Assembly: GCA_032622095.1 (NCBI GenBank)
Contig: CP136061.1
Coordinates: forward strand, 12,043,287 to 12,107,286
Reading direction: 5' to 3'
Source of the DNA: Siphonodentalium dalli
Lineage: Eukaryota; Mollusca; Scaphopoda; Gadilida; Siphonodentaliidae
Length of the DNA: 64,000 nt
Positions 12,401-23,466 of this stretch are shown here, in pieces. Numbering within the stretch: the stretch's first letter is position 1; each line of letters begins with the position of its first letter. The notes beneath the pieces were generated by a model. That model saw nothing but the letters and a program-made list of their open reading frames with translations, did not search any database and had not been told where the DNA came from. The translations under genes were made by a program, and so were the position numbers.

Positions 12401-14050
12401 TGAGGTACCGGTGGGTGTTTCTGTATTCTGCATTGTTCATGCCTGTATCGTTGTGGTGAGGTAAGGGTGGGTGTTTATGTATTCTGCATTGTTCATGCCT
12501 GTATCGTTGTGGTGAGGTACCGGTGGGTGTTTCTGTATTCTGCATTGTTCATGTCTGTATCGTTGTGGTGAGGTACCGGTGGGTGTTTCTGTATTCTGCA
12601 TTGTTCATGCCTGTATCGTTGTGGTGAGGTACCGGTGGGTGTTTCTGTATTCTGCATTGTTCATGTCTGTATCGTTGTGGTGAGGTACCGGTGGGTGTTT
12701 CTGTATTCCGCATTGTTCATGCCTGTATCGTTGTGGTGAGGTACCGGTTGGTGTTTATGTATTCTGCATTGTTCATGTCTGTATCGTTGTGGTGAGGTAC
12801 CGGTTGGTGTTTATGTATTCTGCATTGTTCATGCCTGTATCGTTGTGGTGAGGTACCGGTGGGTGTTTCTGTATTCCGCATTGTTCATGCCTGTATCGTT
12901 GTGGTGAGGTACCGGTTGGTGTTTATGTATTCTGCATTGTTCATGTCTGTATCGTTGTGGTGAGGTACCGGTTGGTGTTTATGTATTCTGCATTGTTCAT
13001 GCCTGTATCGTTGTGGTGAGGTACCGGTTGGTGTTTATGTATTCTGCATTGTTCATGTCTGTATCGTTGTGATGAGGTACCGGTGGGTGTTTCTGTATTC
13101 TGCATTGTTCATGCCTGTATCGTTGTGGTGAGGTACCGGTGTGTGTTTCTGTATTCTGCATTGTTCATGTCTGTATCGTTGTGGTGAGGTACCGGTTGGT
13201 GTTTCTGTATTCTGCATTGTTCATGCCTGTATCGTTGTGGTGAGGTACCGGTGTGTGTTTCTGTATTCTGCATTGTTCATGCCTGTATCGTTGTGGTGAG
13301 GTACCGGTTTGTGTTTCTGTATTCCGCATTGTTCATGCCTGTATCGTTGTGGTGAGGTACCGGTGGGTGTTTCTGTATTCTGCATTGTTCATGCCTGTAT
13401 CGTTGTGGTGAGGTACCGGTGGGTATTTCTGTATTCTGCATTGTTCATGCCTGTATCGTTGTGGTGAGGTACCGGTTGGTGTTTCTGTATTCTGCATTGT
13501 TCATGCCTGTATCGTTGTGGTGAGGTACCGGTGAGTGTTTCTGTATTCTGCATTGTTCATGTCTGTATCGTTGTGGTGAGGTACCGGTTGGTGTTTATGT
13601 ATTCTGCATTGTTCATGCCTGTATCGTTGTGGTGAGGTACCGGTATGTGTTTCTGTGTTCTGCATTGTTCATGCCTGTATCGTTGTGGTGAGGTACCGGT
13701 GGGTGTTTCTGTATTATGCATTGTTCATGCCTGTATCGTTGTGGTGAGGTACCGGTGAGTGTTTCTGTATTCTGCATTGTTCATGCCTGTATCGTTGTAG
13801 TGAGGTACCGGTGGGTGTTTCTGTATTCTGCATTGTTCATGCCTGTATCGTTGTGGTGAGGTACCGGTGGGTGTTTCTGTATTCTGCATTGTTCATGCCT
13901 GTATCGTTGTGGTGAGGTACCGGTGGGTGTTTCTGTATTCTGCATTGTTCATGCCTGTATCGTTGTGGTGAGGTACCGGTGTGTGTTTCTGTATTCTGCA
14001 TTGTTCATGCCTGTATCGTTGTGGTGAGGTACCGGTTGGTGTTTCTGTAT
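3401..14050. repeat. Array domain 2: heterogeneous monomers with short local repeats
   Basis: About 10.6 kb of 56-bp monomers without indels, genes or long copied blocks that I could find. Variant monomers change from one to the next, with small tandem echoes. A two-monomer unit (TATCGG+GTGTGTA, then GGTGAGT) repeats near 6,077 and 6,188. The CGATG+GGTTTGT monomer recurs 224 bp apart at 7,577 and 7,801. GGGTATTT+TATTTTGC recurs 112 bp apart near 8,786 and 8,898. TATTCTAC followed by TAGTGAGGTACTGG recurs 112 bp apart near 9,908 and 10,020. A three-monomer unit repeats around 12,690-13,030. The pattern looks like an older or less homogenised part of the array. Confidence 0.85.
12690..13040 (+). 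repeat. Local 3-monomer (168 bp) higher-order repeat
   Basis: The succession GGGTG+TATTCCGC, then GGTTGGTGTTTATG with a following ATGTCTG, then GGTTGGTGTTTATG, occurs from about 12,690 and again 168 bp later. It is a small in-register duplication of three monomers. No coding potential is implied. Confidence 0.75.
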
Positions 14051-14089
14051 TCGGCATTGTTCATGCCTGTATCGTTGTGGTGAGGTACC

Positions 14090-14450
14090 GGTGGGTGTTT
14101 CTGTATTCTGCATTGTTCATGCCTGTATCGTTGTGGTGAGGTACCGGTTGGTGTTTCTGTATTCTGCATTGTTCATGCCTGTATCGTTGTGGTGAGGTAC
14201 TGGTGTGTATTTCTGTATCCTGCATTGTTCATGCCTGTATCGTTGTAGTGGGGTACCGGTTGGTGTTTCTGTATTCTGCATTGTTCATGTCTGTATCGTT
14301 GTGGTGAGGTACCGGTGTGTGTTTCTGTATTCTGCATTGTTCATGCCTGTATCGTTGTGGTGAGGTACCGGTTGGTGTTTCTGTATTCTGCATTGTTCAT
14401 GCCTGTATCGTTGTGGTGAGGTACCGGTGGATGTTTATGTATTATGCATT
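14090..14450 (+). repeat. Block B fragment (partner about 27,250-27,612)
   Basis: Shares with 27,250-27,612 the unusual succession GGTACTGGTGTGTATTT, TATCCTGC, TTGTAGTGGGG, ATGTCTG+GTGTGTG, then GGATGTTTATGTATTATGC. The offset is 13,162 bp, which equals 235 monomers plus the net +2 bases of indels between them. The left limit is near 14,051, where TATTCGGC here is TATTCTGC in the partner. Confidence 0.8.
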
Positions 14451-15049
14451 GTTCATGCCTGTATCGTTGTGGTGAGGTACCGGTGTGTGTTTCTGTATTC
14501 TGCATTGTTCATGCCTGTATCGTTGTGGTGAGGTACCGGTGGGTGTTTCTGTATTCTGCATTGTTCATGCCTGTATCGTTGTGGTGAGGTACCGGTGGAT
14601 GTTTATGTATTATGCATTGTTCATGCCTGTATCGTTGTGGTGAGGTACCGGTGGGTGTTTCTGTATTCTGCATTGTTCATGCCTGTATCGTTGTGGTGAG
14701 GTACCGGTGGGTGTTTCTGTATTTTGCATTGTTCATGCCTGTATGGTTGTGGTGAGGTACCGGTTGGTGTTTCTGTATTCTGCATTGTTTATGCCTGTAT
14801 CGTTGTCGTGAGGTACCGGTGAGTGTTTCTGTATTCTGCATTGTTCATGCCTGTATCGTTGTGGTGAGGTACCGGTGGGTGTTTCTGTATTTTGCATTGT
14901 TCATGTCTGTATCGTTGTGGTGGGGTACCGGTGGGTGTTTCTGTATTCTGCATTGTTCATGCCTGTATCGTTGAGGTGAGGTACCGGTGGGTGTTTCTGT
15001 ATTCTACATTGTTCATGCCTGTATCGTTGTGGTGAGGTATCGGTGGGTG

Positions 15050-17040
15050 TTTCTGTATTCTGCATTGTTTATGCCTGTATCGTTGTGGTGAGGTACCGGT
15101 TGGTGTTTCTGTATTCTACATTGTTCATGCCTGTATCGTTGTGGTGAGGTACCGGTGGGTATTTCTGTATTCTGCATTGTTCATGCCTGTATCGTTGTGG
15201 TGAGGTACCGGTCTGTGTTTCTGTATTCTGCATTATTTATGCCTGCATCGTTGTGGTGAGGTACCGGTTGGTGTTTCTGTATTCTGCATTGTTCATGTCT
15301 GTATCGTTGTGGTGAGGTACCGGTCTGTGTTTCTGTATTATGCATTGTTCATGCCTGTATCGTTGTGGTGAGGTACCGGTCTGTGTTTCTGTATTCTGCA
15401 TTGTTCATGCCTGTATCGTTGTGGTGAGGTACCGGTGGGTGTTTCTGTATTATGCATTGTTCATGCCTGTATCGTTGTGGTGAGGTACCGGTCTGTGTTT
15501 CTGTATTCTGCATTGTTCATGCCTGTATCGTTGTGGTGAGGTACCGGTGGGTGTTTCTGTATTCGCATTGTTCATGCCTGTATCGTTGTGGTGAGGTACC
15601 GGTGGGTGTTTCTGTATTCTGCATTGTTCATGCCTGTATCGTTGTGGTGAGGTACCGGTCTGTGTTTCTGTATTATGCATTGTTCATGCCTGTATCGTTG
15701 TGGTGAGGTACCGGTGGATGTTTATGTATTATGCATTGTTCATGCCTGTATCGTTGTGGTGAGGTACCGGTGGATGTTTATGTATTATGCATTGTTCATG
15801 CCTGTATCGTTGTGGTGAGGTACCGGTGGGTGTTTCTGTATTCTGCATTGTTCATGCCTGTATCGTTGTGGTGAGGTACCGGTGGGTGTTTCTGTATTCT
15901 GCATTGTTCATGCCTGTATCGTTGTAGTGAGGTACCGGTGGGTGTTTCTGTATTCTGCATTGTTCATGCCTGTATCGATGTGGTGAGGTACCGGTGGGTG
16001 TTTCTGTATTCTGCATTGTTCATTCATTTATCGTTGTGGTGAGGTACCGGTGGGTGTTTCTGTATTCTGCATTGTTCATGCCTGTATCGTTGTGGTGAGG
16101 TACCGGTGGGTGTTTCTGTATTCTGCATTGTTCATGCCTGTATCGTTGTGGTGAGGTACCGGTGGGTGTTTCTGTATTCTGCATTGTTCATGCCTGTATC
16201 GTTGTGGTGAGGTACCGGTTGGTGTTTCTGTATTCTGCATTGTTCATGCCTGTATCGTTGTGGTGAGGTACCGGTGGGTGTTTCTGTATTCTGCATTGTT
16301 CATGCCTGTATCGTTGTGGTGAGGTACCGGTGGGTGTTTCTGTATTCTGCATTGTTCATGCCTGTATCGTTGTGGTGAGGTACCGGTGGGTGTTTCTGTA
16401 TTCTGCATTGTTCATTCATTTATCGTTGTGGTGAGGTACCGGTGGGTGTTTCTGTGTTCTGCATTGTTCATGCCTGTATAGTTGTGGTGAGGTACCGGTT
16501 GGTATTTCTGTATTCCGCATTGTTCATGCCTGTATCGATGTGGTGAGGTACGGGTGGGTGTTTCTGTATTCCGCATTGTTCATGCCTGTATCGTTGTGGT
16601 GAGGTACCGGTGGGTGTTTCTGTATTCTGCATTGTTCATGCCTGTATCGTTGTGGTGAGGTACCGGTGGGTGTTTCTGTATTCTGCATTGTTCATGCCTG
16701 TATCGTTGTGGTGAGGTATCGGTGGGTGTTTCTGTATTCTGCATTGTTCATGCCTGTATCGTTGTGGTGAGGTATCGGTGGGTGTTTCTGTATTCTGCAT
16801 TGTTCATGCCTGTATCGTTGTGGTGAGGTACCGGTGGGTGTTTCTGTATTCTGCATTGTTCATGCCTGTATCGATGTGGTGAGGTACCGGTGGGTGTTTC
16901 TGTATTCCGCATTGTTCATGCCTGTATCGTTGTCGTGAGGTACCGGTGTGTATTTCTGTATTCTGCATTGTTCATGCCTGTATCGTTGTGGTGAGGTACC
17001 GGTGTGTATTTCTGTATTCTGCATTGTTCATGCCTGTATC
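15050..17040 (+). repeat. Block C copy 1 (partner about 17,630-19,390)
   Basis: Carries the series TTGTTTATGCC, TATTCTAC, GGGTATTT, GGTCTGTG monomers, a GGATGTTTATG pair, paired TTCATTCATTTATCG markers and GTCGTGAG, in the same order as the partner. The offset is 2,575 bp at the left and 2,352 bp at the right. The change of 4 monomers marks monomers present here and absent from the partner: two around 15,550-15,660 and two around 15,900-16,010. One of them holds the single-base deletion near 15,564. Confidence 0.8.
15513..15567 (+). other. 55-bp monomer with single-base deletion
   Basis: TATTCGCATT replaces TATTCTGCATT near 15,564, shortening this monomer to 55 bp and shifting downstream phase by one. 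The related strings at 17.8-18.1 kb and 28.2-28.5 kb lack this monomer altogether. It is the only one-base indel in the window that is not a homopolymer length change. Confidence 0.9.
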
Positions 17041-17089
17041 GTTGTAGTGAGGTACCGGTTGGTTTTTCTGTATTCTGCATTGTTCATGT

Positions 17090-20000
17090 CTGTATCGTTG
17101 TGGTGAGGTACCGGTGTGTGTTTCTGTATTCTGCATTGTTCATGCCTGTATCGTTGTGGTGAGGTACCGGTTGGTGTTTCTGTATTCTGCATTGTTCATG
17201 CCTGTATCGTTGTGGTGAGGTACCGGTGGATGTTTATGTATTATGCATTGTTCATGCCTGTATCGTTGTGGTGAGGTACCGGTGTGTGTTTCTGTATTCT
17301 GCATTGTTCATGCCTGTATCGTTGTGGTGAGGTACCGGTTGGTGTTTCTGTATTCTGCATTGTTCATGCCTGTATCGTTGTGGTGAGGTACCGGTGGATG
17401 TTTATGTATTATGCATTGTTCATGCCTGTATCGTTGTGGTGAGGTACCGGTGTGTGTTTCTGTATTCTGCATTGTTCATGCCTGTATCGTTGTGGTGAGG
17501 TACCGGTGGGTGTTTCTGTATTCTGCATTGTTCATGCCTGTATCGTTGTGGTGAGGTACCGGTGGATGTTTATGTATTATGCATTGTTCATGCCTGTATC
17601 GTTGTGGTGAGGTACCGGTGGGTGTTTCTGTATTCTGCATTGTTTATGCCTGTATCGTTGTGGTGAGGTACCGGTTGGTGTTTCTGTATTCTACATTGTT
17701 CATGCCTGTATCGTTGTGGTGAGGTACCGGTGGGTATTTCTGTATTCTGCATTGTTCATGCCTGTATCGTTGTGGTGAGGTACCGGTCTGTGTTTCTGTA
17801 TTCTGCATTATTTATGCCTGTATCGTTGTGGTGAGGTACCGGTTGGTGTTTCTGTATTCTGCATTGTTCATGTCTGTATCGTTGTGGTGAGGTACCGGTC
17901 TGTGTTTCTGTATTATGCATTGTTCATGCCTGTATCGTTGTGGTGAGGTACCGGTCTGTGTTTCTGTATTCTGCATTGTTCATGCCTGTATCGTTGTGGT
18001 GAGGTACCGGTGGGTGTTTCTGTATTATGCATTGTTCATGCCTGTATCGTTGTGGTGAGGTACCGGTCTGTGTTTCTGTATTCTGCATTGTTCATGCCTG
18101 TATCGTTGTGGTGAGGTACCGGTCTGTGTTTCTGTATTATGCATTGTTCATGCCTGTATCGTTGTGGTGAGGTACCGGTGGATGTTTATGTATTATGCAT
18201 TGTTCATGCCTGTATCGTTGTGGTGAGGTACCGGTGGATGTTTATGTATTATGCATTGTTCATGCCTGTATCGTTGTGGTGAGGTACCGGTGGGTGTTTC
18301 TGTATTCTGCATTGTTCATGCCTGTATCGTTGTGGTGAGGTACCGGTGGGTGTTTCTGTATTCTGCATTGTTCATTCATTTATCGTTGTGGTGAGGTACC
18401 GGTGGGTGTTTCTGTATTCTGCATTGTTCATGCCTGTATCGTTGTGGTGAGGTACCGGTGGGTGTTTCTGTATTCTGCATTGTTCATGCCTGTATCGTTG
18501 TGGTGAGGTACCGGTGGGTGTTTCTGTATTCTGCATTGTTCATGCCTGTATCGTTGTGGTGAGGTACCGGTTGGTGTTTCTGTATTCTGCATTGTTCATG
18601 CCTGTATCGTTGTGGTGAGGTACCGGTGGGTGTTTCTGTATTCTGCATTGTTCATGCCTGTATCGTTGTGGTGAGGTACCGGTGGGTGTTTCTGTATTCT
18701 GCATTGTTCATGCCTGTATCGTTGTGGTGAGGTACCGGTGGGTGTTTCTGTATTCTGCATTGTTCATTCATTTATCGTTGTGGTGAGGTACCGGTGGGTG
18801 TTTCTGTGTTCTGCATTGTTCATGCCTGTATCGTTGTGGTGAGGTACCGGTTGGTATTTCTGTATTCCGCATTGTTCATGCCTGTATCGATGTGGTGAGG
18901 TACGGGTGGGTGTTTCTGTATTCCGCATTGTTCATGCCTGTATCGTTGTGGTGAGGTACCGGTGGGTGTTTCTGTATTCTGCATTGTTCATGCCTGTATC
19001 GTTGTGGTGAGGTACCGGTGGGTGTTTCTGTATTCTGCATTGTTCATGCCTGTATCGTTGTGGTGAGGTATCGGTGGGTGTTTCTGTATTCTGCATTGTT
19101 CATGCCTGTATCGTTGTGGTGAGGTATCGGTGGGTGTTTCTGTATTCTGCATTGTTCATGCCTGTATCGTTGTGGTGAGGTACCGGTGGGTGTTTCTGTA
19201 TTCTGCATTGTTCATGCCTGTATCGATGTGGTGAGGTACCGGTGGGTGTTTCTGTATTCCGCATTGTTCATGCCTGTATCGTTGTCGTGAGGTACCGGTG
19301 TGTATTTCTGTATTCTGCATTGTTCATGCCTGTATCGTTGTGGTGAGGTACCGGTGTGTATTTCTGTATTCTGCATTGTTCATGCCTGTATCGTTGTAGT
19401 GAGGTACCGGTGGGTGTTTCTGTATTCCGCATTGTTCATGCCTGTATCGTTGTGGTGAGGTACCGGTGTGTGTTTCTGTATTCTGCATTGTTCATGTCTG
19501 TATCGTTGTGGTGAGGTACCGGTGGGTGTTTCTGTATTCTGCATTGTTCATGCCTGTATCGTTGTGGTGAGGTACTGGTGGGTGTTTCTGTATTCTGCAT
19601 TGTTCATGCCTGTATCGTTGTGGTGAGGTACCGGTGGGTGTTTCTGTATTCTGCATTGTTCATGCCTGTATCGTTGTGGTGAGGTACCGGTGGGTGTTTC
19701 TGTATTCTGCATTGTTCATGCCTGTATCGTTGTGGTGAGGTACCGGTGGGTGTTTCTGTATTCTGCATTGTTCATGCCTGTATCGTTGTGGTGAAGTACC
19801 TGTGGGTGTTTCTGTGTTCTGCATTGTTCATGCCTGTATCGTTGTGGTGAGGTACCGGTGGGTGTTTCTGTATTCTGCATTGTTCATGCATGTATCGTTG
19901 TGGTGAGGTACCGGTGGGTGTTTCTGTATTCTGCATTGTTCATGCCTGTATCGTTGTGGTGAGGTACCGGTGGGTGTTTCTGTATTCTGCATTGTTCATG

Positions 20001-21100
20001 CCTGTATCGTTGTGGTGAGGTACCGGTGGGTGTTTCTGTATTCTGCATTGTTCATGCCTGTATTGTTGTGGTGAGGTACCGGTGGGTGTTTCTGTATTCT
20101 GCATTGTTCATGCCTGTATCGTTGTGGTGAGGTACCGGTGGGTGTTTCTGTATTCGGCATTGTTCATGCCTGTATCGTTGTGGTGAAGTACCGGTGGGTG
20201 TTTCTGTATTCTGCATTGTTCATGCCTGTATCGTTGTGGTGAGGTACCGGTTGGTGTTTCTGTATTCTGCATTGTTCATGCCTGTATCGTTGTGGTGAGG
20301 TACCGGTGGGTGTTTATGTATTCTGCATTGTTCATGCCTGTATCGTTGTGGTGAGGTACCGGTGGGTGTTTCTGTATTCTGCATTGTTCATGCCTGTAGC
20401 GTTGTGGTGAGGTACCGGTTGGTGTTTCTGTATTCTGCATTGTTCATGCCTGTATCGTTGTGGTGAAGTACCGGTGGGTGTTTCTGTGTTCTGCATTGTT
20501 CATGCCTGTATCGTTGTGGTGAGGTACCGGTGGGTTTTTCTGTATTCCGCATTGTTCATGCCTGTATCGTTGTGGTGAGGTACCGGTGGGTGTTTCTGTA
20601 TTCTGCATTGTTCATGCCTGTATCGATGTGGTGAGGTACCGGTTGGTGTTTCTGTATTCTGCATTGTTCATGCCTGTATCGTTGTGGTGAGGTACCGGTG
20701 TGTGTTTCTGTATTCTGCATTGTTCATGCCTGTATCGTTGTGGTGAGGTACCGGTGGGTGTTTCTGTATTCTGCATTGTTCATGCCTGTATCGTTGTGGT
20801 GAGGTACCGGTGGGTGTTTCTGTATTATGCATTGTTCATGCCTGTATCGTTGTGGTGAGGTACCGGTGGGTGTTTATGTATTCTGCATTGTTCATGCCTG
20901 TATCGTTGTGGTGAGGTACCGGTGGGTGTTTCTGTATCCTGCATTGTTCATGCCTGTATCGTTGTGGTGAGGTACCGGTGGGTGTTTATGTATTCTGCAT
21001 TGTTCATGCCTGTATCGTTGTGGTGAGGTACCGGTGGGTGTTTCTGTATTCTGCATTGTTCATGCCTGTATCGTTGTGGTGAGGTACCGGTGGGTGTTTC
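17090..21100 (+). repeat. Block D copy 1, about 4 kb (partner 27,450-31,460)
   Basis: The largest duplicated segment I could trace. It includes three GGATGTTTATGTATTATGC monomers at 168-bp spacing (17,230, 17,398 and 17,566), the GGTCTGTG cluster, the paired TTCATTCATTTATCG markers, two TATCGG monomers, GTCGTGAG, a GAAGTACC monomer, GCATGTATCG, GTAGCG at 20,396 and GGGTTTTTC near 20,535. All recur in order 10,363 bp downstream (185 monomers plus 3 inserted bases). Differences are scattered single substitutions. The match shifts by two monomers near the right end, where the partner has two extra copies. Confidence 0.8.
17228..17590 (+). repeat. Local 3-monomer (168 bp) unit, three GGATG monomers
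   Basis: The cycle GGATGTTTATGTATTATGC, GTGTGTG, then GGTTGGTG or GGGTG repeats at 168 bp, with the diagnostic A at 17,230, 17,398 and 17,566. The same arrangement occurs at 27,593, 27,761 and 27,929 and in shorter form at 14,429 and 14,597. It is a small higher-order repeat that was itself carried along by the larger duplication. Confidence 0.8.
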
Positions 21101-21640
21101 TGTATTCTGCATTGTTCATGCCTGTATCGATGTGGTGAGGTACCGGTGGGTGTTTCTGTGTTCTGCATTGTTCATGCCTGTATCGTTGTGGTGAGGTACC
21201 GGTGGGTGTTTATGTATTCTGCATTGTTCATGCCTGTATCGTTGTGGTGAGGTACCGGTGGGTGTTTCTGTATTCTGCATTGTTCATGCCTGTATCGTTG
21301 TGGTGAGGTACCGGTGGGTGTTTCTGTATTCTGCATTGTTCATGCCTGTATCGTTGTGGTGAGGTACCGGTTGGTGTTTCTGTATTCTGCATTGTTCATG
21401 CCTGTATCGTTGTGGTGAGGTACCGGTGGGTGTTTCTGTATTCTGCATTGTTCATGCCTGTATCGTTGTGGTGAGGTACCGGTGGGTGTTTCTGTATTCT
21501 GCATTGTTCATGCCTGTATCGTTGTGGTGAGGTACCGGTGGGTGTTTCTGTATTCTGCATTGTTCATTCATTTATCGTTGTGGTGAGGTACCGGTGGGTG
21601 TTTCTGTGTTCTGCATTGTTCATGCCTGTATCGTTGTGGT
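18290..21640 (+). repeat. Block Q copy 1 (partner 22,830-26,180)
   Basis: From the paired markers at 18,373 and 18,765 to the single marker at 21,565, this 50-monomer series is reproduced from 22,910/23,303 to 26,104. The GTAGCG monomer is at 20,396 here and 24,935 in the partner. The offset of 4,539 bp is 81 monomers plus the three one-base insertions at about 22,520, 23,015 and 23,438. It overlaps block D, because the same sequence was copied more than once. Confidence 0.82.
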
Positions 21641-22511
21641 GAGGTACCGGTTGGTATTTCTGTATTCCGCATTGTTCATGCCTGTATCGATGTGGTGAGG
21701 TACGGGTGGGTGTTTCTGTATTCCGCATTGTTCATGCCTGTATCGTTGTGGTGAGGTACCGGTGGGTGTTTCTGTATTCTGCATTGTTCATGCCTGTATC
21801 GTTGTGGTGAGGTATCGGTGGGTGTTTCTGTATTCTGCATTGTTCATGCCTGTATCGTTGTGGTGAGGTATCGGTGGGTGTTTCTGTATTCTGCATTGTT
21901 CATGCCTGTATCGTTGTGGTGAGGTACCGGTGGGTGTTTCTGTATTCTGCATTGTTCATGCCTGTATCGATGTGGTGAGGTACCGGTGGGTGTTTCTGTA
22001 TTCCGCATTGTTCATGCCTGTATCGTTGTCGTGAGGTACCGGTGTGTATTTCTGTATTCTGAATTGTTCATGCCTGTATCGTTGTGGTGAGGTACCGGTG
22101 TGTATTTCTGTATTCTGCATTGTTCATGCCTGTATCGTTGTAGTGAGGTACCGGTGGGTGTTTCTGTATTCCGCATTGTTCATGCCTGTATCGTTGTGGT
22201 GAGGTACCGGTGTGTGTTTCTGTATTCTGCATTGTTCATGTCTGTATCGTTGTGGTGAGGTACCGGTGGGTGTTTCTGTATTCTGCATTGTTCATGCCTG
22301 TATCGTTGTGGTGAGGTACTGGTGGGTGTTTCTGTATTCTGCATTGTTCATGCCTGTATCGTTGTGGTGAGGTACCGGTGGGTGTTTCTGTATTCTGCAT
22401 TGTTCATGCCTGTATCGTTGTGGTGAGGTACCGGTGGGTGTTTCTGTATTCTGCATTGTTCATGCCTGTATCGTTGTGGTGAGGTACCGGTTGGTGTTTC
22501 TGTATTCTGCA

Positions 22512-22568
22512 TTGTTCATTGCCTGTATCGTTGTGGTGAGGTACCGGTGGGTGTTTCTGTATTATGCA
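22512..22568 (+). other. 57-bp monomer with inserted T
   Basis: TTCATTGCC replaces TTCATGCC near 22,520. Downstream phase confirms a one-base gain. The change lengthens a T to TT, a class often produced by sequencing error, and I found no other copy that carries it. Confidence 0.9.
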
Positions 22569-22960
22569 TTGTTCATGCCTGTATCGTTGTAGTGGGGTAC
22601 CGGTTGGTGTTTCTGTATTCAGCATTGTTCATGTCTGTATCGTTGTGGTGAGGTACCGGTGTGTGTTTCTGTATTCTGCATTGTTCATGCCTGTATCGTT
22701 GTGGTGAGGTACCGGTTGGTGTTTCTGTATTCTGCATTGTTCATGCCTGTATCGTTGTGGTGAGGTACCGGTGGGTGTTTCTGTATTCTGCATTGTTCAT
22801 GCCTGTATCGTTGTGGTGAGGTACCGGTGGGTGTTTCTGTATTCTGCATTGTTCATGCCTGTATTGTTGTGGTGAGGTACCGGTGGGTGTTTCTGTATTC
22901 TGCATTGTTCATTCATTTATCGTTGTGGTGAGGTACCGGTGGGTGTTTCTGTATTCTGCA

Positions 22961-23017
22961 TTGTTCATGCCTGTATCGTTGTGGTGAGGTACCGGTGGGT
23001 GTTTCTGTATTCTGCCA
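22961..23017 (+). other. 57-bp monomer with inserted C
   Basis: TCTGCCATTG replaces TCTGCATTG near 23,015. The corresponding monomer in the 18.4 kb copy of the same block is a normal 56 bp. This is a private single-base homopolymer change. Confidence 0.9.
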
Positions 23018-23409
23018 TTGTTCATGCCTGTATCGTTGTGGTGAGGTACCGGTGGGTGTTTCTGTATTCTGCATTGTTCATGCCTGTATCGTTGTGGTGA
23101 GGTACCGGTTGGTGTTTCTGTATTCTGCATTGTTCATGCCTGTATCGTTGTGGTGAGGTACCGGTGGGTGTTTCTGTATTCTGCATTGTTCATGCCTGTA
23201 TCGTTGTGGTGAGGTACCGGTGGGTGTTTCTGTATTCTGCATTGTTCATGCCTGTATCGTTGTGGTGAGGTACCGGTGGGTGTTTCTGTATTCTGCATTG
23301 TTCATTCATTTATCGTTGTGGTGAGGTACCGGTGGGTGTTTCTGTGTTCTGCATTGTTCATGCCTGTATCGTTGTGGTGAGGTACCGGTTGGTATTTCTG
23401 TATTCCGCA

Positions 23410-23466
23410 TTGTTCATGCCTGTATCGATGTGGTGAGGGTACGGGTGGGTGTTTCTGTATTCCGCA
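23410..23466 (+). other. 57-bp monomer with inserted G
   Basis: GTGAGGGTACGGG replaces GTGAGGTACGGG near 23,438. The equivalent CGATG plus TACGGG monomers at 16.5, 18.9, 21.7, 26.2 and 29.3 kb are all 56 bp, so the insertion arose after those copies separated or is a base-calling error. Confidence 0.9.
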
